NCBI GenBank assembly: GCA_038496445.1
Contig: JALMLS010000599.1
Coordinates: 1 to 44,887, forward strand
DNA from: Trichosphaerium sp. ATCC 40318
Lineage: Eukaryota > Discosea > Flabellinia > Trichosidae
DNA length: 44,887 nt
Reading direction: 5' to 3'
Position 1 is the first letter of the stretch. The number at the start of each line of letters is the position of its first letter. Below the pieces are notes generated by a model that was given only the letters and a program-made list of their open reading frames with translations, was not told where the DNA came from and made no database searches. The position numbers and the translations under genes were made by a program. Shown here in pieces: positions 42,764-44,887 of this stretch.

Positions 42764-44887
42764 TTACAAGTTTTCTTCTTCTTTTACATTTAGCCAACTC
42801 TTTCTTCTATCTCTTTTAGAGGAAGTTGACAATAATCCTCCATCATACATTTTCGTTACTTTCATTGTGAAAACATCAGGTTCTTTAGGTTCTTTAGGTG
42901 GTACAGGCGGGGGCCTTTTACGCTTGGGAAACAAAGCAGCATTTGGAGGAGCTGGTGCGCCAACTGAAAAAAAAGTCATTAAGTCGAAAACATCAAAAAA
43001 TAAAGAAGACGAACTTGTGTTCCTTTGGCGACCTATACTTTTTCCGTTTGCGTATGGATGTAAAAAAGGTGCTGAAGTACTTCCTACAAGAGGAGGTGGC
43101 CTATTTGGCGGTCGAGAAGGTTTTAAATATCCTTCAGACTTTGAAGTAGAAAGTAGATTCGGATTGTTATAAATCGCATTGTCGTTTGCATAAGTGCCAA
43201 TATTTGTGTTTGATCTCTTCTGTCCAAAAGATCTTTTTTTTTGTTTCTTAGTATGATCATCGTCTTATGGTATTTTATTATGCGTACTTTATTCGTTTGG
43301 AGTGTTTACCACGCTTAGGTGCACCAAGAGATCTTTTTGAAGAAACTGTTCTAATTTGAGGTGCTTTTTTAGCTGACGGATCTTTCCTGCTCTCTGTCAC
43401 ACTCACAACGTATCTTGGTAGTATCTATACAATTTAGTCATTAAATATGCTGGATAGGTATGGATAGTATACCTGGTATTCGTTGAAAATCACTAACTCA
43501 TCAAAACACAATCCAGATTTTGGTTGAACTGGTTCACCGTATTGATTTACTATCAAACAATAAGAACTTGTTGCAGAATGTTTATATAATGAGTACCAGT
43601 GGCGTAGTGAGCAGTACATCCTTCCATTTGTGGTTTGCCTAGTATTGAAGGCATGTAAGTTTATGTACAATGAGCACGTGCTGATCACATGCGAGAGGAC
43701 AGCAGTTCAAGAAAACTGTTGGTGCTATTTTGGTGTACCTTTTAAGCTGATTTTTTTGTTAAGTGGATTCTCTGTTGCAGGATAAGCTTGCCCTGGTATT
43801 ACATAGCAAAGAGCTAGTGTCATCTCTCCTGCATCATCTGGTGAGCAGTATCTCTAGGTTGTAGAAGTTAGAGTTTAAGAAAATGTTGTGATGAGCTTGT
43901 GGTGAGGCTGCGTACTTGGACCATATAAGGAACTGAAGAAGAAAAGTATACCCCATCTCCAAAGTTACCATCTTTGTTCTTAAGACTAGTAGCACCACCT
44001 ATTGTTTTTATCAAAAGTAAGAGAGACGTTCAAGCTTGAACTTTTTTTCTTCTTCGTTGTTTCTTTGTTTTTGTTTTAAATAGATACTTACCTAAATTGC
44101 ATAGGTTCCATACATCTATATTACTACCTCCAAATACACAAGGGAGAATACTTATCTAAAAAGGAAAATTTAAGTAATTATAAAAGTGTTATGATGGCTT
44201 GAATGTTTTTTCTTTTTTTTTGTGGATTGTACTTTGGGATCTGCGAGTTTACATTTCGCTATCCGTTTTTGCAAATATTCACTAACAGTATTCCTCTTTG
44301 CACTACCTTTATCCTATACAAATACAATATTTAACATCAAAAATAAAGTCACAGATGTTGTTGATAGCGAAAAAAAAACCACAAAGACTTACTGTTGTTT
44401 TCCATCGTTGACTTCTATGTTTTGGATTTTCTGCATTAAAAAATTAGCACATACAATAGCTCTAATATGTAGGAAAATAAAGAGAAAGTACTACCTTTTA
44501 TAACTGTCAACTCGTGATGTTGTATATTGTAGCATTGTTCAAAATTCTTTACCATAGCTTCATTATGTACAGCGTAAATATTAACTATTTTAAACGCTCT
44601 ACCACCTAATTTAAACAAAAAGTTATTGACGCAGGTCGCTATTAAAAGTTCAACAGGTAAACAAAAAGAGTTGTCAACGATGGACATGTATTAGGAAGTC
44701 TATAATCATGACTTTTAATAAAACTGATAAACGTACTGAGCAGTTGGTTAAATATTGTGTATACTTTCTTGAGTTCTCTTGTGCTTTTTGTATAAACATA
44801 CTGAGACTCTTCTTCAAGCCTAGAATCGTATATTTTCAAGGCTTTTGTAGGTTCTTGTCCATCTTCAGCAGGGAGATTTTGCCATCC
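42764..44887 (-). CDS. PARP-like ADP-ribosyltransferase with proline-rich tail (5' end outside window)
   Basis: This gene is read leftwards. The first visible exon is LPAEDGQEPTKALKIYDSRL. The catalytic domain starts at FKIVNIYAVHNEAMVKNFEQ, matching the IxRVQNxxLWxxY opening of PARP catalytic domains. It is followed by CVFGGSNIDVWNLC, NKDGNFGDGVYFSSSVPY, DDAGEMTLALCYVIPGQAYP, GKPQMEGCTAHYATGTHY and LCFDELVIFNEYQ/ILPRYVVSV, in which the Glu of DELVIF aligns with the catalytic Glu of PARPs. Where PARPs have His-Gly-Thr this protein reads Phe-Gly-Gly. The C-terminal region is rich in Pro and basic residues (PSRPPNRPPPLVG, KRKRPPPVPPKEPKEPD, SKRDRRKSW) with several PxxP motifs. At least eight introns. 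Possible activity is mono-ADP-ribosylation or none. Confidence 0.75.

Overview
This window is nuclear DNA of a compact, AT-rich eukaryote. Almost every recognisable gene is split by short introns (about 45-70 nt) with GT..AG ends, and the donors are very often GTACG or GTAAG. No bacterial operon structure, rRNA, tRNA or CRISPR array was seen. A unicellular alga or other protist fits best: there is a plant-and-protist type organellar DNA polymerase, a CLC-6/7-like chloride transporter, and a UMP synthase fused in the order OPRT-OMPDC (stramenopiles generally carry the reverse order). The species cannot be named from sequence alone.

Positions 1-17234 are dominated by a near-identical large duplication. 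A block A (8259-9148) reappears inverted at 1-888. A block B (9869-17234) reappears in the same orientation at 898-8260. The order is therefore inverted A, B1, A, a 720-nt link, B2. The right-hand copies read cleanly. The left-hand copies carry scattered one-base indels, mostly in homopolymers, that break the same genes. B contains the end of a repeat-plus-nuclease gene, an S-formylglutathione hydrolase gene, a second full-length repeat-plus-nuclease gene, a DUF427 gene and a glutathione S-transferase gene.

Positions 17235-21990 hold the GST 5' end, an intronless orphan gene for a 292-residue protein, a third repeat-family gene that lacks the nuclease, and two small uncertain ORFs. Positions 21991-26729 form a complete-looking DNA transposon. 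It has long terminal inverted repeats, a candidate 3-bp ATT target duplication, subterminal GCCGG repeats, an intron-containing DDE transposase related to the HARBI1/DDE_Tnp_4 group, three accessory genes of unknown function, and seven copies of an AAATTTATMAATTT motif sitting in its introns and gene boundaries.

Positions 27712-44887 are housekeeping and regulatory genes: a CLC chloride/proton exchanger with CBS domains, an Arf-like GTPase with Lys where the catalytic Gln should be, UMP synthase, and, divergent from it across 96 bp, an organelle-targeted family-A DNA polymerase that also carries a bacterial-type 5'-3' exonuclease domain. These are followed by a chromodomain fused to a phytanoyl-CoA-hydroxylase-like dioxygenase, and a PARP-like ADP-ribosyltransferase with a proline-rich tail whose 5' end lies beyond the window.

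Exon boundaries were placed by eye. Gene ends are more reliable than internal splice sites.
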